This document shows, in pieces, positions 39,674 through 48,810 of a DNA stretch of 64,000 bases. Position 1 is the first letter of the stretch, and the number at the start of each line of letters is the position of its first letter. A program made the position numbers and the translations under genes. This DNA comes from Sinorhizobium sp. RAC02 (lineage in GTDB: Bacteria > Pseudomonadota > Alphaproteobacteria > Rhizobiales > Rhizobiaceae): the NCBI RefSeq assembly GCF_001713395.1, contig NZ_CP016450.1:2986001-3050000 (forward strand), in the 5' to 3' direction. Below the pieces are notes generated by a model. That model ran no database searches and was not told where the DNA came from. It was given only the letters and a program-made list of their open reading frames with translations.

Positions 39674-40201
39674 CTACGCCCCGTCGCCGATGCGCTTGTA
39701 GAAGAACGTTGTCGCGCAATAGCGCCCATCCGGATAGAGCGCATAATCCGGAATGACGCCGGCGCGCTGCCAGCCGAGCCGTTCGTAGACGGTCTCGGCG
39801 GGGCTGCCAGTGGCGGTGTCCAGCACCAGCACGGTCTTGCCGCGCCGGGCGGCTTCTGCTTCCGCCGCCGCCATCAGCGCGCGGGCGAGGCCGCGGCCGC
39901 GCTCGCTTTCCATGACCAGCAGCTTCTTGACGTCCGCCCGGTGCGGCTGGTTCGGCATCTGGCGAATGCCGACCTGCACCGTGCCGACGATGCGCCCTCC
40001 CCGTTCGGCGGCAAAGAGCAGCGTCGCATCCTCGCCGACCGCCGTTGCGACCCCTTCCCAGAAGGGCAGCGCATCATCAGGCCCATAGGGCGCCATGAAG
40101 CCGACGGAGGCGCCGCCGGTCACGCAATCGGCCAGCACGTCGGCAAGTTCACCCAGCCGGGCGCGGGTTTCGGCAGGGTCGAGCAGTCTGATATCGCTCA
40201 T
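39674..40201 (-). CDS. GNAT-family N-acetyltransferase
   Basis: 175 aa. Motif A is VKKLLVMESERGRGLARALMAAAE, followed by GKTVLVLDTATGSPAETVYERLGW (motif B). The substrate is unknown. It lies 14 bp downstream of the XRE-cupin gene on the same strand, so likely co-regulated. Confidence 0.9.
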   Translation of the reverse strand: MSDIRLLDPAETRARLGELADVLADCVTGGASVGFMAPYGPDDALPFWEGVATAVGEDATLLFAAERGGRIVGTVQVGIRQMPNQPHRADVKKLLVMESERGRGLARALMAAAEAEAARRGKTVLVLDTATGSPAETVYERLGWQRAGVIPDYALYPDGRYCATTFFYKRIGDGA

Positions 40202-40215
40202 CGCTTCCTCAAGGG

Positions 40216-40794
40216 TCAGGTGCGGCCGCGGTCCAGCACCACGGCATAGTGGGCCGGTTCACTGCCGGGGTTTTCGAAAATATGGCCCTCGGTGATGCTC
40301 ATGTAGAGACAATCGCCGGGGCGAAGGTCGTACACGACGTCCTTGATCGTCATGCGAAGCTCGCCGGAAAACAGCCAGACATGCTGCGTCATGCCCGCCT
40401 TCGCCGTTTCCGGCGGATAGGCCATGCGGGCGCCCACCGGGAACTCCACCTCGATCACCTCGACACGCGAAACCGTGTTCGGCGCCGAGATGGCACGGCG
40501 CTGGTAGCCGGTTTCCGGATCGCGCCAGACCGTCTGCTTTTCCCGTCGCGACAGCGGATCGCCGTCCTCCTGCGAAAAGGCGAAGAAGGCCGAGAGTGTC
40601 AGGTCGAGGGCCGCGCAGAGCCGCGACAAAAGCTGCGCCGTCGGGCTCGCCTCGCCGCGCTCGATGCGCGAGATCATCGCCCGGCTGACGCCGGACGCGC
40701 TTGCGAGGTCGTCGAGCGTCTGGTTCCTCGCAGTGCGCAGCAGCCGCACGCGCTCGCCAATCGCGCTTTCCAGGGGATCCATTTCGTTTTCCAT
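40216..40794 (-). CDS. XRE-family regulator with C-terminal cupin
   Basis: 192 aa from ATG 40794 (188 aa from ATG 40782). The HTH is NQTLDDLASASGVSRAMISRIERGEASPTAQLL; the cupin spans residues 100-190 with HVWLFSGELRMTIKDVVYDLRPGD. This SutR/PuuR-like type usually represses a neighbouring transporter. The start codon lies in the palindrome at 40793-40808, indicating autorepression. Confidence 0.9.
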   Translation of the reverse strand: MENEMDPLESAIGERVRLLRTARNQTLDDLASASGVSRAMISRIERGEASPTAQLLSRLCAALDLTLSAFFAFSQEDGDPLSRREKQTVWRDPETGYQRRAISAPNTVSRVEVIEVEFPVGARMAYPPETAKAGMTQHVWLFSGELRMTIKDVVYDLRPGDCLYMSITEGHIFENPGSEPAHYAVVLDRGRT

Positions 40795-40829
40795 TATTCT
40801 GGAATAATTGTCTCGTATAATGGAGTCAA
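40793..40829. promoter_or_regulatory. Palindromic operator and divergent promoters of XRE-cupin and MFS genes
   Basis: The palindrome ATTATTC-TG-GAATAAT lies at 40793-40808. On the plus strand TATAAT at 40816-40821 could serve the MFS gene. On the minus strand TTGACT (40829-40824) and TATTCC 17 bp on could serve the regulator. The dyad would cover both. Confidence 0.65.
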
Positions 40830-40937
40830 CAGACATCAACCCATCTGAAAATAATTCTCCGCCATGCCGCTCCAGCGACAATGCGACATCGATCACCCGG
40901 ATATGGTGACGCCGCTAGAATCAGGGAGGGCGGACGG

Positions 40938-42188
40938 ATGACAGGTGAAACGCAGCGGGCATCCTCGCTCTTTTCCATCACCGCCATCGTCGTCTCGATG
41001 ACCTTCGTGGCGATCGGCAACGGCATCATGCTCGCCTATGTGCCCTATGTCCTGTCGCGCGCTGATGCACCCTCGTGGACGCCGGGTGCTGCCGTCACCG
41101 CCATCGCCTTCGGCGGCCTGCTTGGCTGCATTCTCGCCGGCCCGGTCATCCGCCGCGTCGGCCATGCCCGCGCCTTCTCCTGCTCCATGGCGCTGGTCCT
41201 CATCGCCGCCTTTCTCGTGGCGCTCGGCGTCAACCCGCTTGTCTGGATTTTGGCGCGCGGCATTTATGGCGCAGCGGGCAATTCCAATTTCATCATCGCC
41301 CAGAGCTGGCTGAACCACGCGGCCGACAACCGCTGGCGCGGCAAGGCCATGTCGTTCTTCTACATGGCCTATGTGCTGGGGCTGGGCGTCGGCGCCTGGC
41401 TGTTCGGGCAGATGCCGGCCGACGGCAACCTCGCGCCCCTCGTCACCATCTTCGTCACCACCATCGCCCTTCTGCCGATCGGCCTGACCCGGTTGCCCAC
41501 GCCGCCCGCGCCCGCCCGCGTCAGCGTCGATTTCGCCATGGCCTGGCGCAATTCCCCCGTCGCCCTCATCGGCGTGCTCGCCGCCGGCGGCCTGTCGATG
41601 GTCGTGCAGGGTTTCACGCCGATCTACGCCGCCACCAACAATGTCGGCCAGACCGACGTGGCGCTGCTGATGTTCGTCATGCAGTTCGGCCTGCTCTTCG
41701 TGCAATATCCGCTCGGCACGCTGTCGGACCGCATCGACCGGCGCATCGTGCTGATCTTCACTTGCCTGCTGATATCCGGCACAGCGGTCGCCGCCCTCTT
41801 CGTCTCCTTCCAGGCCTTCGCCATCCTCATTCTGGTCTTCGCGCTCTGGGCGGGGGCGGTCGAAAGCGTCTATTCGATCGCCAATGCGCATGCCAACGAC
41901 CGCACGGATCCGGAGGATTTCGTGCCGCTCGCCTCGACGCTGCTCGTCGCCTGGTCGGCTTCCGCGACGCTCGTTCCGCTGGCGGTCACGGCGCTCACGC
42001 CCATCTACGGCCCCAAGACCTTCATCTATGCCGCCATGGCGGTCGCACTGCTCTACGCCGCCTTCGTCACCCATCGCCTGCGCCGTCGCGAGACCGTGCC
42101 GATGGAGGCGCGGGAGAGTTTTGAGATCCGCAGCGCCCAGGTGCCAAATGCCGGCGCGCTCGTCGAAGGCCAGAACGTCCCGGAATAG
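40938..42188 (+). CDS. MFS transporter
   Basis: 416 aa from ATG 40938 with 12 predicted membrane helices. Signature loop [13 protein letters not shown] lies between helices 2 and 3 and [12 protein letters not shown] between 8 and 9. Close to the YcaD/sugar-phosphate-independent drug-type MFS; substrate unknown. Divergent from the XRE-cupin regulator, its likely repressor. Confidence 0.9.
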   Translation: MTGETQRASSLFSITAIVVSMTFVAIGNGIMLAYVPYVLSRADAPSWTPGAAVTAIAFGGLLGCILAGPVIRRVGHARAFSCSMALVLIAAFLVALGVNPLVWILARGIYGAAGNSNFIIAQSWLNHAADNRWRGKAMSFFYMAYVLGLGVGAWLFGQMPADGNLAPLVTIFVTTIALLPIGLTRLPTPPAPARVSVDFAMAWRNSPVALIGVLAAGGLSMVVQGFTPIYAATNNVGQTDVALLMFVMQFGLLFVQYPLGTLSDRIDRRIVLIFTCLLISGTAVAALFVSFQAFAILILVFALWAGAVESVYSIANAHANDRTDPEDFVPLASTLLVAWSASATLVPLAVTALTPIYGPKTFIYAAMAVALLYAAFVTHRLRRRETVPMEARESFEIRSAQVPNAGALVEGQNVPE

Positions 42189-42249
42189 CGGTGCCGGAGC
42201 GCAGGAAACCCTTCATTTACCGCTTTGCGGGAATCTCGCCCGCTGCTAT

Positions 42250-44082
42250 ATGGCGCGCATGAGCACCAATAATTCGACGCCCCTCGACCATATCCGCAAT
42301 TTCTCGATCGTGGCCCATATCGACCACGGCAAGTCGACGCTCGCCGACCGGCTGATCCAGTCGACCGGCGGCCTTGCCGCGCGCGAAATGTCGGAACAGG
42401 TCCTCGATAACATGGATATCGAGAAGGAGCGCGGCATCACCATCAAGGCGCAGACCGTGCGCCTGCACTATGTCGCCAACAATGGCGAGACCTACGTCCT
42501 CAACCTCATCGACACGCCCGGCCACGTCGACTTCGCCTACGAAGTGTCGCGCTCGCTGTCGGCCTGCGAGGGCTCGCTGCTCGTGGTGGATGCGTCGCAG
42601 GGCGTCGAGGCCCAGACGCTCGCCAACGTCTACCAGGCGATCGACAACAACCACGAGATCGTCACCGTCCTCAACAAGATCGACCTGCCGGCGGCCGAGC
42701 CCGACCGCATCCGCGAGCAGATCGAGGAAGTCATCGGCATCGACGCCTCGCAGGCCGTGCTGATTTCGGCCAAGACCGGCCTTGGCATTCCCGACGTGCT
42801 GGAAGCCATCGTCCACCAGCTGCCCGCGCCGAAGAGCGAGGGCGGCGAGACCGCGCCGCTGAAGGCGCTGCTCGTCGATTCGTGGTACGACACCTATCTC
42901 GGCGTCATCGTGCTCGTGCGCATTCTCGATGGCGTGCTGAAAAAGGGCCAGACCATCCGCATGATGGGCACGGACGCGAAATACCAGGTGGAACGCGTCG
43001 GCGTCATCACGCCGAAGATGGTCACCGTCGAGGCGCTAGGCCCCGGCGAGATCGGTTTCATCACCGCCTCCATCAAGGAAGTGGCCGATACCCGCGTCGG
43101 CGATACGATCACCGAGGACAAGCGCCCGACAGCCCACATGCTGCCGGGCTTCAAGCCGGCGCAGCCGGTGGTGTTCTGCGGCCTGTTCCCGGTCGATGCC
43201 GCCGACTTCGAGGACCTGCGCGCCGCCATGGGCAAGCTGCGCCTCAACGACGCGTCCTTCTCCTTCGAAATGGAATCGTCTGCAGCACTCGGCTTCGGTT
43301 TCCGCTGCGGCTTCCTCGGGCTGCTGCATCTCGAAATCGTCCAGGAACGCCTGGAGCGCGAATTCGACCTAGACCTGATCGCGACGGCACCTTCGGTCGT
43401 CTACAAGCTGTTCATGAACGACGGTACGGAGCGCGAGCTGCACAACCCGGCCGACATGCCGGATGTCGTGAGGATCAAGGAAATCCACGAGCCGTGGATC
43501 CGCGCCACCATCCTGACGCCGGACGACTATCTCGGCGGCATCCTCAAGCTCTGCCAGGACCGTCGTGGCATCCAGGTGGAACTCACCTATGTCGGCACCC
43601 GCGCGATGCTGACCTACGATCTGCCGCTCAACGAAGTGGTCTTCGATTTCTACGACCGCCTGAAGTCAATTTCCAAGGGCTACGCCTCCTTCGACTACCA
43701 GATCACCAACCACCAGGAAGGCCATCTGGTAAAGATGTCGATCCTCGTCAACGGCGAGCCGGTCGATGCGCTCTCCATGATGGTGCACCGCATGGCCGCC
43801 GAAAAGCGCGGCCGCGACATGTGCGAGAAGCTCAAGGAGCTGATCCCGAAGCACATGTTCAAGATCCCGATCCAGGCCGCCATCGGCGGTAACGTGATCG
43901 CCCGCGAGACCATCTCGGCGCTGCGCAAGGACGTGACCGCCAAGTGCTACGGCGGCGACGCGACCCGCAAGCGCAAGCTTCTCGACAAGCAGAAGGCCGG
44001 CAAGAAGCGCATGCGCCAGTTCGGCAAGGTCGAAATCCCGCAGGAAGCGTTCATCGCAGCGCTCAAGATGGGCGACGAGTAG
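42250..44082 (+). CDS. lepA: Elongation factor 4 (back-translocase LepA)
   Basis: 610 aa from ATG 42250 (607 aa from ATG 42259). The GTPase domain has [14 protein letters not shown] (G1), the switch region [20 protein letters not shown] (G3) and [11 protein letters not shown] (G4). Domains II, III and the LepA-specific C-terminus ending [19 protein letters not shown] are complete. Acts on the ribosome under stress. A terminator follows at 44109. Confidence 0.97.
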   Translation: MARMSTNNSTPLDHIRNFSIVAHIDHGKSTLADRLIQSTGGLAAREMSEQVLDNMDIEKERGITIKAQTVRLHYVANNGETYVLNLIDTPGHVDFAYEVSRSLSACEGSLLVVDASQGVEAQTLANVYQAIDNNHEIVTVLNKIDLPAAEPDRIREQIEEVIGIDASQAVLISAKTGLGIPDVLEAIVHQLPAPKSEGGETAPLKALLVDSWYDTYLGVIVLVRILDGVLKKGQTIRMMGTDAKYQVERVGVITPKMVTVEALGPGEIGFITASIKEVADTRVGDTITEDKRPTAHMLPGFKPAQPVVFCGLFPVDAADFEDLRAAMGKLRLNDASFSFEMESSAALGFGFRCGFLGLLHLEIVQERLEREFDLDLIATAPSVVYKLFMNDGTERELHNPADMPDVVRIKEIHEPWIRATILTPDDYLGGILKLCQDRRGIQVELTYVGTRAMLTYDLPLNEVVFDFYDRLKSISKGYASFDYQITNHQEGHLVKMSILVNGEPVDALSMMVHRMAAEKRGRDMCEKLKELIPKHMFKIPIQAAIGGNVIARETISALRKDVTAKCYGGDATRKRKLLDKQKAGKKRMRQFGKVEIPQEAFIAALKMGDE

Positions 44083-44108
44083 GCCACAGATTCATGCGAC
44101 GTAAAATT

Positions 44109-44132
44109 GGGGGGCTTTGCCTCCCTTTTTTT
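44109..44132 (+). terminator. Terminator after lepA
   Basis: Stem GGGGGGC / GCCTCCC with TTT loop and one G-T pair, then seven T. Confidence 0.85.
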
Positions 44133-44237
44133 ATCCCACGGCGTACAAATGCAGATCAAAATATAGTTAACGAATCATTGACAAATGGATTCGGATTCGT
44201 ATCATGTGCTAAAATACGCTTAAATACAGAGAAATAC

Positions 44238-44573
44238 ATGGTTAACGAGCGCACATTGGAGGCCGATCTGGTGGATCCGGCAATTGCTCTCATATCGAGA
44301 TATGGTGACATCGAGAATGGCTTGGAGATTTCCGTTCTTGCAAAAAAGCTTCGCGAGATCATTCGCCCGAAACCAGCGGATTTGGCGCAGTTAAAGGGAA
44401 GAAAAGATGATCGGTTAAGCCAAGTGATACGAAACCTCGTCAGCCATCGCACTTTAGAAAAACGCGGGTTGGCGACTTATAGAAAGGGTGAGGCGCTCAC
44501 TCGGGGATGTTACGTTCTGACCGAACTTGGACGTGCATCCGTAAAAACCTCATGGGCACGGAAGCTCATGTAG
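44238..44573 (+). CDS. Hypothetical 111-aa protein in a low-GC islet
   Basis: ATG 44238 (MVNERTLEADLVDPAIALIS). Predicted mostly helical with a possible winged-helix core: SVLAKKLREIIRPK, RKDDRLSQVIRNLVSHRTLEKRGLATYRKGEALTRG. No family recognised. Base composition is clearly more AT-rich than the neighbours, suggesting horizontal acquisition. Upstream TATAGTTAACG could provide a promoter. Confidence 0.55.
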   Translation: MVNERTLEADLVDPAIALISRYGDIENGLEISVLAKKLREIIRPKPADLAQLKGRKDDRLSQVIRNLVSHRTLEKRGLATYRKGEALTRGCYVLTELGRASVKTSWARKLM

Positions 44574-44837
44574 CGGAGTCCACACATGCAACAGCCCACA
44601 AGAAGAGCATTAGCCAACCGCACCATCGAGCACCGTCGCGGTTGGCGGTAACAATAAGGGCCACAAAACAGGAAGGCTGGTACCCGACCTGAAATGTGAC
44701 CCATGGTGTCAGCGGACAAGCCCGAATCCGTTGGACGGAGTAGCTGGGAATGCCGATATCTGAACCGTTTGCATCTTCAGAATCGCATTTCCTGGTCTCC
44801 GTTTCAAGAGGGCGTTACCTTTTGAAGTCAGGAAGTC

Positions 44838-45038
44838 ATGATGACCAACGACAACATGCCGAGCTATACGCTCACCTTCGATGACGCCGTCGAGGTTTGG
44901 CTCCGCCACTGGAACGGCGAATTTCAGAACAGGATTGCCGCCAGTTTTGACGTCAACCCGGCGCGCGTGAACGACGTTCTCAAGGAACGGAAGTTCGTCG
45001 GCAGCCGCGATGCGGCGCTTACCAAGCGTAGTGCGTAA
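44838..45038 (+). CDS. Hypothetical 66-aa helical protein
   Basis: ATG 44838 (44841 also possible), preceded by CAGGAAG. SYTLTFDDAVEVWLRHWNGEF then QNRIAASFDVNPARVNDVLKER resembles an HTH that reads small-phage or plasmid genes. A clean terminator follows immediately, supporting a real gene. Function unknown. Confidence 0.65.
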   Translation: MMTNDNMPSYTLTFDDAVEVWLRHWNGEFQNRIAASFDVNPARVNDVLKERKFVGSRDAALTKRSA

Positions 45039-45043
45039 CAATC

Positions 45044-45064
45044 GGCCGGCGCCAAGCGCCGGCC
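45044..45064 (+). terminator. Terminator after the 66-aa gene
   Basis: Stem GGCCGGCGC / GCGCCGGCC with CAA loop, then TTTCTC. Confidence 0.85.
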
Positions 45065-45091
45065 TTTCTCATTCTGAAAAGGATTCAGATC

Positions 45092-45319
45092 ATGTCCAAA
45101 GGACGCAATCAACACGTCGTGCCCCATGCCAACGGATGGGCTGTCAAAGGCGCTAATTCCGAGCGCGCGACCAAGGTCGTCGAAACCCAGCGCGAAGCAA
45201 TTGGCATCGCGCGTGGTATCGCACAGAATCAGGGCAGCGAAATGCTAATCCACGGGGAAAACGGTCGCATTCGTGAACGCAACTCTTACGGCAGCGATCC
45301 CTACCCGCCGAAAGGCTGA
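45092..45319 (+). CDS. DUF2188-type small protein
   Basis: 75 aa. HVVPHANGWAVKGANSERATKVVETQREAIGIAR and GSEMLIHGENGRIRERNSYG match the DUF2188 pattern, in which a repeated beta-alpha unit ends with the conserved IRERNSYG. Function unknown; often found near mobile or accessory genes. Has AGGA upstream and a terminator downstream. Confidence 0.82.
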   Translation: MSKGRNQHVVPHANGWAVKGANSERATKVVETQREAIGIARGIAQNQGSEMLIHGENGRIRERNSYGSDPYPPKG

Positions 45320-45327
45320 CATGAAAG

Positions 45328-45352
45328 GGCGGCGCTCGCGCCGCCTTTTTTT
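45328..45352 (+). terminator. Terminator after DUF2188 gene
   Basis: Stem GGCGGCGC / GCGCCGCC with TC loop, then seven T. Confidence 0.92.
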
Positions 45353-45358
45353 GCCCAA

Positions 45359-45586
45359 TCAATCCCGCTTGATACTCGCCAGAACCTCCCAGAGGTCCGC
45401 ACCGGTCTCGAACACGGCGGCGTTGGCGCGGAAGCCGGTTTCGGCGGAGATGAGGTCCAGCATGTCCATGGCCGGATCGCTCGTGGGTGATGCCCCGCCG
45501 GCGATGCTGCGGGCGATTTTCTCGGCCCGCGCCGTCTCGCTCGCCATGCCCTGGAGGGCCGTGTTCAGGATGCCGGCTATCTGCAT
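45359..45586 (-). CDS. 75-aa flagellar-rod-like mini protein
   Basis: N-terminus MQIAGILNTALQGMASETAR resembles the rod/hook N-terminal helix, and MLDLISAETGFRANAAVFET plus GADLWEVLASIKRD resembles the C-terminal FlgC/FlgE/FlgG helix. The whole middle region of normal axial proteins is missing, so it would consist only of the two D0 helices. No other flagellar gene is near. Its role is unknown. Confidence 0.65.
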   Translation of the reverse strand: MQIAGILNTALQGMASETARAEKIARSIAGGASPTSDPAMDMLDLISAETGFRANAAVFETGADLWEVLASIKRD

Positions 45587-45664
45587 TGCGGTGGCCTCGT
45601 TGATCCCTTGACGTTCTACGCGACGGCACTTTCCATCGCGTGAACGGCAAAGCCGGCCGGATGC

Positions 45665-45695
45665 CCGGTCCTGTGCGGAATCGGCACAGGACCGG
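45665..45695 (-). other. 12-bp perfect hairpin at the 3' end of atpB
   Basis: CCGGTCCTGTGC / GCACAGGACCGG with a 7-base loop, just past the atpB stop. It lacks a T-run, so it may stabilise the mRNA end rather than terminate. Confidence 0.6.
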
Positions 45696-45701
45696 AGGCC
45701 G

Positions 45702-46448
45702 TCAATGGCCCGGATGCAGCGCGTCGTTCAGATACATGCAGGTCAGCATGGTGAAGACGTAGGCCTGGATGATCGCCATCAGCAATTCCAGCGCCGTCAG
45801 CGCCACCGTCATGGCGAGCGGCAGCACCGCGCCCAGAAGGCCGAGCGTGCCGAGTTCGCCCATCGAGACGACGAAGCCGGCAAAGACCTTGAGCGTGATA
45901 TGCCCAGCCAGCATGACGGCGAAGAGACGCACGGAATGGCTGACGGGGCGGGAGAGATAGGAGATCACCTCGATCGGCACGATGATCGGCGTCAGGATCA
46001 GCGGCACGCCGTCCGGCACGAAGAGTTTCAGGAAACCGGCGCCATGCCGGAACAGGCCGTAGAGCGTCACGGTCGCGAAGACCAGCATGGCGAGCGCGAA
46101 GGTGACGATGAGATGGCTCGTCACCGTGAAGGCATAGGGAAACATGCCGACCAGGTTTGCCACCAGAATGAACATGAAGAGCGAGAACACCAGCGGGAAG
46201 AAGCGCATGCCCTGTTCGCCGGCATTGGCCCTGAGCGTCGTCGCGACAAATTCGTAGACGATTTCCGCGCCCGATTGCCAGCGGCCGGGCACCAGGCCGC
46301 GCCGGCCCGTCGCCAGAAGCAGGAAGGCGCTCGCGAGCACGACGGTCGCCACCATATAGGCGGAGGAATTGGTGAAGCTGAGGTCCAGTCCGCCGATTTC
46401 GAACGGGACTAGCGGCTTGATCTCGAATTGCTCAATGGGTCCGGCCAT
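45702..46448 (-). CDS. atpB: F0F1 ATP synthase subunit a, isolated and divergent copy
   Basis: 248 aa from ATG 46448 ([20 protein letters not shown]). Five to six membrane helices. The proton-channel helix reads [20 protein letters not shown]: the essential Arg (E. coli aArg210) is present, but the positions equivalent to Leu207 and Asn214 are His and Val. The usual rhizobial SLSIRLFANMLAGH is therefore altered. atpI, atpE and atpF are absent on both sides, so this is probably a second, uncoupled copy. Ends [19 protein letters not shown]. Confidence 0.8.
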   Translation of the reverse strand: MAGPIEQFEIKPLVPFEIGGLDLSFTNSSAYMVATVVLASAFLLLATGRRGLVPGRWQSGAEIVYEFVATTLRANAGEQGMRFFPLVFSLFMFILVANLVGMFPYAFTVTSHLIVTFALAMLVFATVTLYGLFRHGAGFLKLFVPDGVPLILTPIIVPIEVISYLSRPVSHSVRLFAVMLAGHITLKVFAGFVVSMGELGTLGLLGAVLPLAMTVALTALELLMAIIQAYVFTMLTCMYLNDALHPGH

Positions 46449-46626
46449 CGGATATCCTCGGAAAGGCAAGGCGCACGACAAGGGAGCGCGCCGTGATCGC
46501 GACGCGGCGATGCAGGGCACGCGCGGGCCGCGCGGCAGATTTTAGAACGAACGGGAGTGAAGGGTTCATCGGTCGCGGCATTCTCTCTCGATTGCGAGAT
46601 GAGGGGCCGTCCCCGGAACGAACAAG

Positions 46627-46644
46627 GCGCTGGTCGTCCAGCGC
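46627..46644 (-). terminator. Weak terminator-like hairpin after the methyltransferase gene
   Basis: GCGCTGG / CCAGCGC with TCGT loop. The minus-strand tail CTTGTTCGTTCC is only partly T-rich. Confidence 0.4.
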
Positions 46645-46739
46645 GAAGGCTGTTTAGCCGCTGCATCGGCCGATGGCAAGGACCATCGAAAGCAACCGCA
46701 CCCCTCAATTCGGCGCAGGCCGGCCCGCCCAGCAGCAGA

Positions 46740-47351
46740 TCACGCCGATGGCCGCTCGAACACCATCCAGCTCCAGCGGACACCGAGCGCCCGGTTCGCC
46801 GCCTGGTGCGATCCCGCCTCCCGGCACCGCAGCAAAATGAGGCCGCAGCCGACGGCGGCCGCAATCGTGTCGTCGTCGCAAATCGGGAAGGCGGGCCGGC
46901 CGGCAGCCCCGGGACCGTGGCGCAGCGCAAGAACAAGGCGTCCGCCCGGTGCGAGCATCCCCGCCAGCACCGGCAAGGCGATGGCGCGTGCCGCCTCGTC
47001 GATATGCTGCCACACGCCGTTCAGCGTCACGAGATCGAACGGTCCGTGCTGTCGCGTTGCCGCGAGCTCCGGCAGGGTGTCGTTTAGCCAGGTGAGGCCC
47101 TTGTCGCCATGCCGCGCCATCCCGGCCTCGCGCAGCGCCCGGACCGGCTCGACCGCCAGAACCCGGTGCCCTTGGCCGGCAAACCACGCCGCATCCCGTC
47201 CCGTGCCGGTGCCGATATCGGCGACGCGGCCGGGTGTCTGCGGCAGCAGGTCGAGCACGGGCGCGTAGAGCGCCGCCGGATCGAAGGCCTCGTAGCGCTC
47301 GATCAGCTCTGGCGTCGCGGCGGCGGCATAGCCGTCCAGAATGTCGTTCAT
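46740..47351 (-). CDS. SAM-dependent class I methyltransferase
   Basis: 203 aa. Motif I is VADIGTGTGRDAAWFAGQG, motif II is HRVLAVEPVRALREAG, and PFDLVTLNGVWQHIDE is the catalytic-side loop. Target not evident. It starts 10 bp after the DUF4239 gene on the same strand, so probably co-transcribed. Confidence 0.88.
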   Translation of the reverse strand: MNDILDGYAAAATPELIERYEAFDPAALYAPVLDLLPQTPGRVADIGTGTGRDAAWFAGQGHRVLAVEPVRALREAGMARHGDKGLTWLNDTLPELAATRQHGPFDLVTLNGVWQHIDEAARAIALPVLAGMLAPGGRLVLALRHGPGAAGRPAFPICDDDTIAAAVGCGLILLRCREAGSHQAANRALGVRWSWMVFERPSA

Positions 47352-47361
47352 GGTGCTGCGG

Positions 47362-48159
47362 TCAGGGAGGCGGAAGCATCTTGCCGACGTCGCCGCTCAG
47401 CAGGTGCTGGAACGGCCGCGGCGGCAGCTTTCCGGGATTGGCATAGGGATTGGAGAAGGCGAAGATGAAAAACAGGATGACGCCGGAATAGGCGCCGAAG
47501 AACGACAGCAGGACGAGATCCGTCTTGGTCGGCCGGTAGACGTAGAAGGCCGCCGAAATGATGATGAGGCCGATGATCGCCGGTCCCCAGAACAGGCCGG
47601 AGAAGCGGCCGGCCGAGGCCGCCTCGCGCAACTGGCGGAACCTTGCGATCGCCGCGGTCTTCTCCTTCATGTGGCCGCTCAGATAGCGCTCGCGCTCGGT
47701 GGTCGGTGCAAGATCCAGCACCCGCGTGTAAACGGCATTCCACTCCTCCCAGGCACGGGGCGACAGCCCCTCGCGATGGCCGAGCCGCTCCCACTCCTCG
47801 TCGACGACGATGACGACATAGCGCGCCAGCCCCTGCTGGATCGGCAGCGCAATCGCCCCGCCATAGCGGCCCGCATCGTTGAAGACGTCGGAGATCGCAA
47901 TGGCCTCGTCGACCAGCGTCGCGCGCACGCCCTTGTAGTCGTCCAGTTCCTGCGCATAGACGAGCCCGAGGATAAGGCTGTGCAGCGTGGCCACGCGCAC
48001 GGCGACGTTTCCCGCCACCTCCAGCGTCCTGTCGCCCTCCTGCCCCGGATGGATCAGCCGGCGCGCCAGGAAATAGGACCCCAGCACCAGCACGACCGTC
48101 GCCACAACGACGGCGGAACCGGACAGCAGAGACGAGAGGACGTCGGCGAGATCTTCCAT
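47362..48159 (-). CDS. DUF4239 (bestrophin-like) membrane protein
   Basis: 265 aa from ATG 48159 (271 aa from GTG 48177; neither has a good Shine-Dalgarno). One N-terminal helix (residues 12-35), a central helical stretch with LHSLILGLVYAQELDDYKGVRATLVDEA, and two C-terminal helices (FWGPAIIGLIIISAAFYVYR and LLSFFGAYSGVILFFIFAF). Function unknown in the family, possibly an ion channel. Precedes the methyltransferase by 10 bp. Confidence 0.82.
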   Translation of the reverse strand: MEDLADVLSSLLSGSAVVVATVVLVLGSYFLARRLIHPGQEGDRTLEVAGNVAVRVATLHSLILGLVYAQELDDYKGVRATLVDEAIAISDVFNDAGRYGGAIALPIQQGLARYVVIVVDEEWERLGHREGLSPRAWEEWNAVYTRVLDLAPTTERERYLSGHMKEKTAAIARFRQLREAASAGRFSGLFWGPAIIGLIIISAAFYVYRPTKTDLVLLSFFGAYSGVILFFIFAFSNPYANPGKLPPRPFQHLLSGDVGKMLPPP

Positions 48160-48177
48160 CGACGCACCATTCGTCAC

Positions 48178-48810
48178 GACCCCTGAAGAATCAAGCCGGA
48201 GGCGCCCGCAATTGTTCTTGCGCGCGACTCAATTTTCCCCGCTGTCGCCGGACGCGCCATACTCTGTGCATCCCGCTAGAGGATACGCTGCCAGGCGTGG
48301 CAGTCAGGCGGGGTCGGTGCTTGCGGTGCGGGAAGGACGTGAACCTTCACCGGAAGGGCCTGCGGAAAATGGTCTCCCTCCGGCGACACGGGGGAAACGG
48401 CAGGGCATCGGACCGACCCTGTCGTTTCACGCCGCGAACGGCGCGCCGGATGTGCCTGTGCGGCACGCAAGGAGGTTGGGTCTGGCGGATGCGTCGGCAT
48501 CGTCCGCCGGGATGGCAGCAGTCCGGAAGGGGCAAACCCCTTTCCGTCCACAATGTCCTCAAGGCGAGGTCTTGCGCGACGAAAAATCGGAACGGCCCAT
48601 CCCGGAAACCGGCGGCAGACATCCACCGGCACCGGCCTTTGCAGAGGGATCGGGGTCGCAGGCAAAAACCGCTGAACGGGGCGCTGAAAGGTGCCACATA
48701 CACTCACTTTTACGAGGCAGCTTCCAGCGCCCCGTCCGATGCTCCTTGAAACCCCACGGGCGAAGATTCCGCCGCGTGGATGTCGGCATTGGGCGTGCAC
48801 GGCGGACCGG
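48178..48810. other. 633-bp stretch without a convincing gene
   Basis: Several open frames exist on both strands (48276-48800 and 48347-48703 minus, 48297-48749 plus), but all are rich in Arg, Pro and Cys and look like chance frames. Hairpins are frequent: CTGCC..GGCAG at 48289-48304, GGAAGGGG-CAAA-CCCCTTTCC near 48525, and the long stem at 48676-48735. It may hold a structured RNA or degraded gene. Confidence 0.6.
48676..48735. repeat. 20-bp imperfect inverted repeat with 20-base loop
   Basis: Outer arms ACGGGGCGCTG / CAGCGCCCCGT pair perfectly for 11 bp. The inner AAAGGTGCC / GGCAGCTTC adds 9 more positions with two mismatches. The loop is ACATACACTCACTTTTACGA, notably AT-richer. No T-run on either side, so not a simple terminator. 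Confidence 0.7.

Noticed and set aside
48276..48800. 174-aa minus-strand frame in the 48.2-48.8 kb gap
   Set aside because: Composition rich in Arg, Pro and Cys, no ribosome binding site, no recognisable motif, and equally long frames on the other strand.
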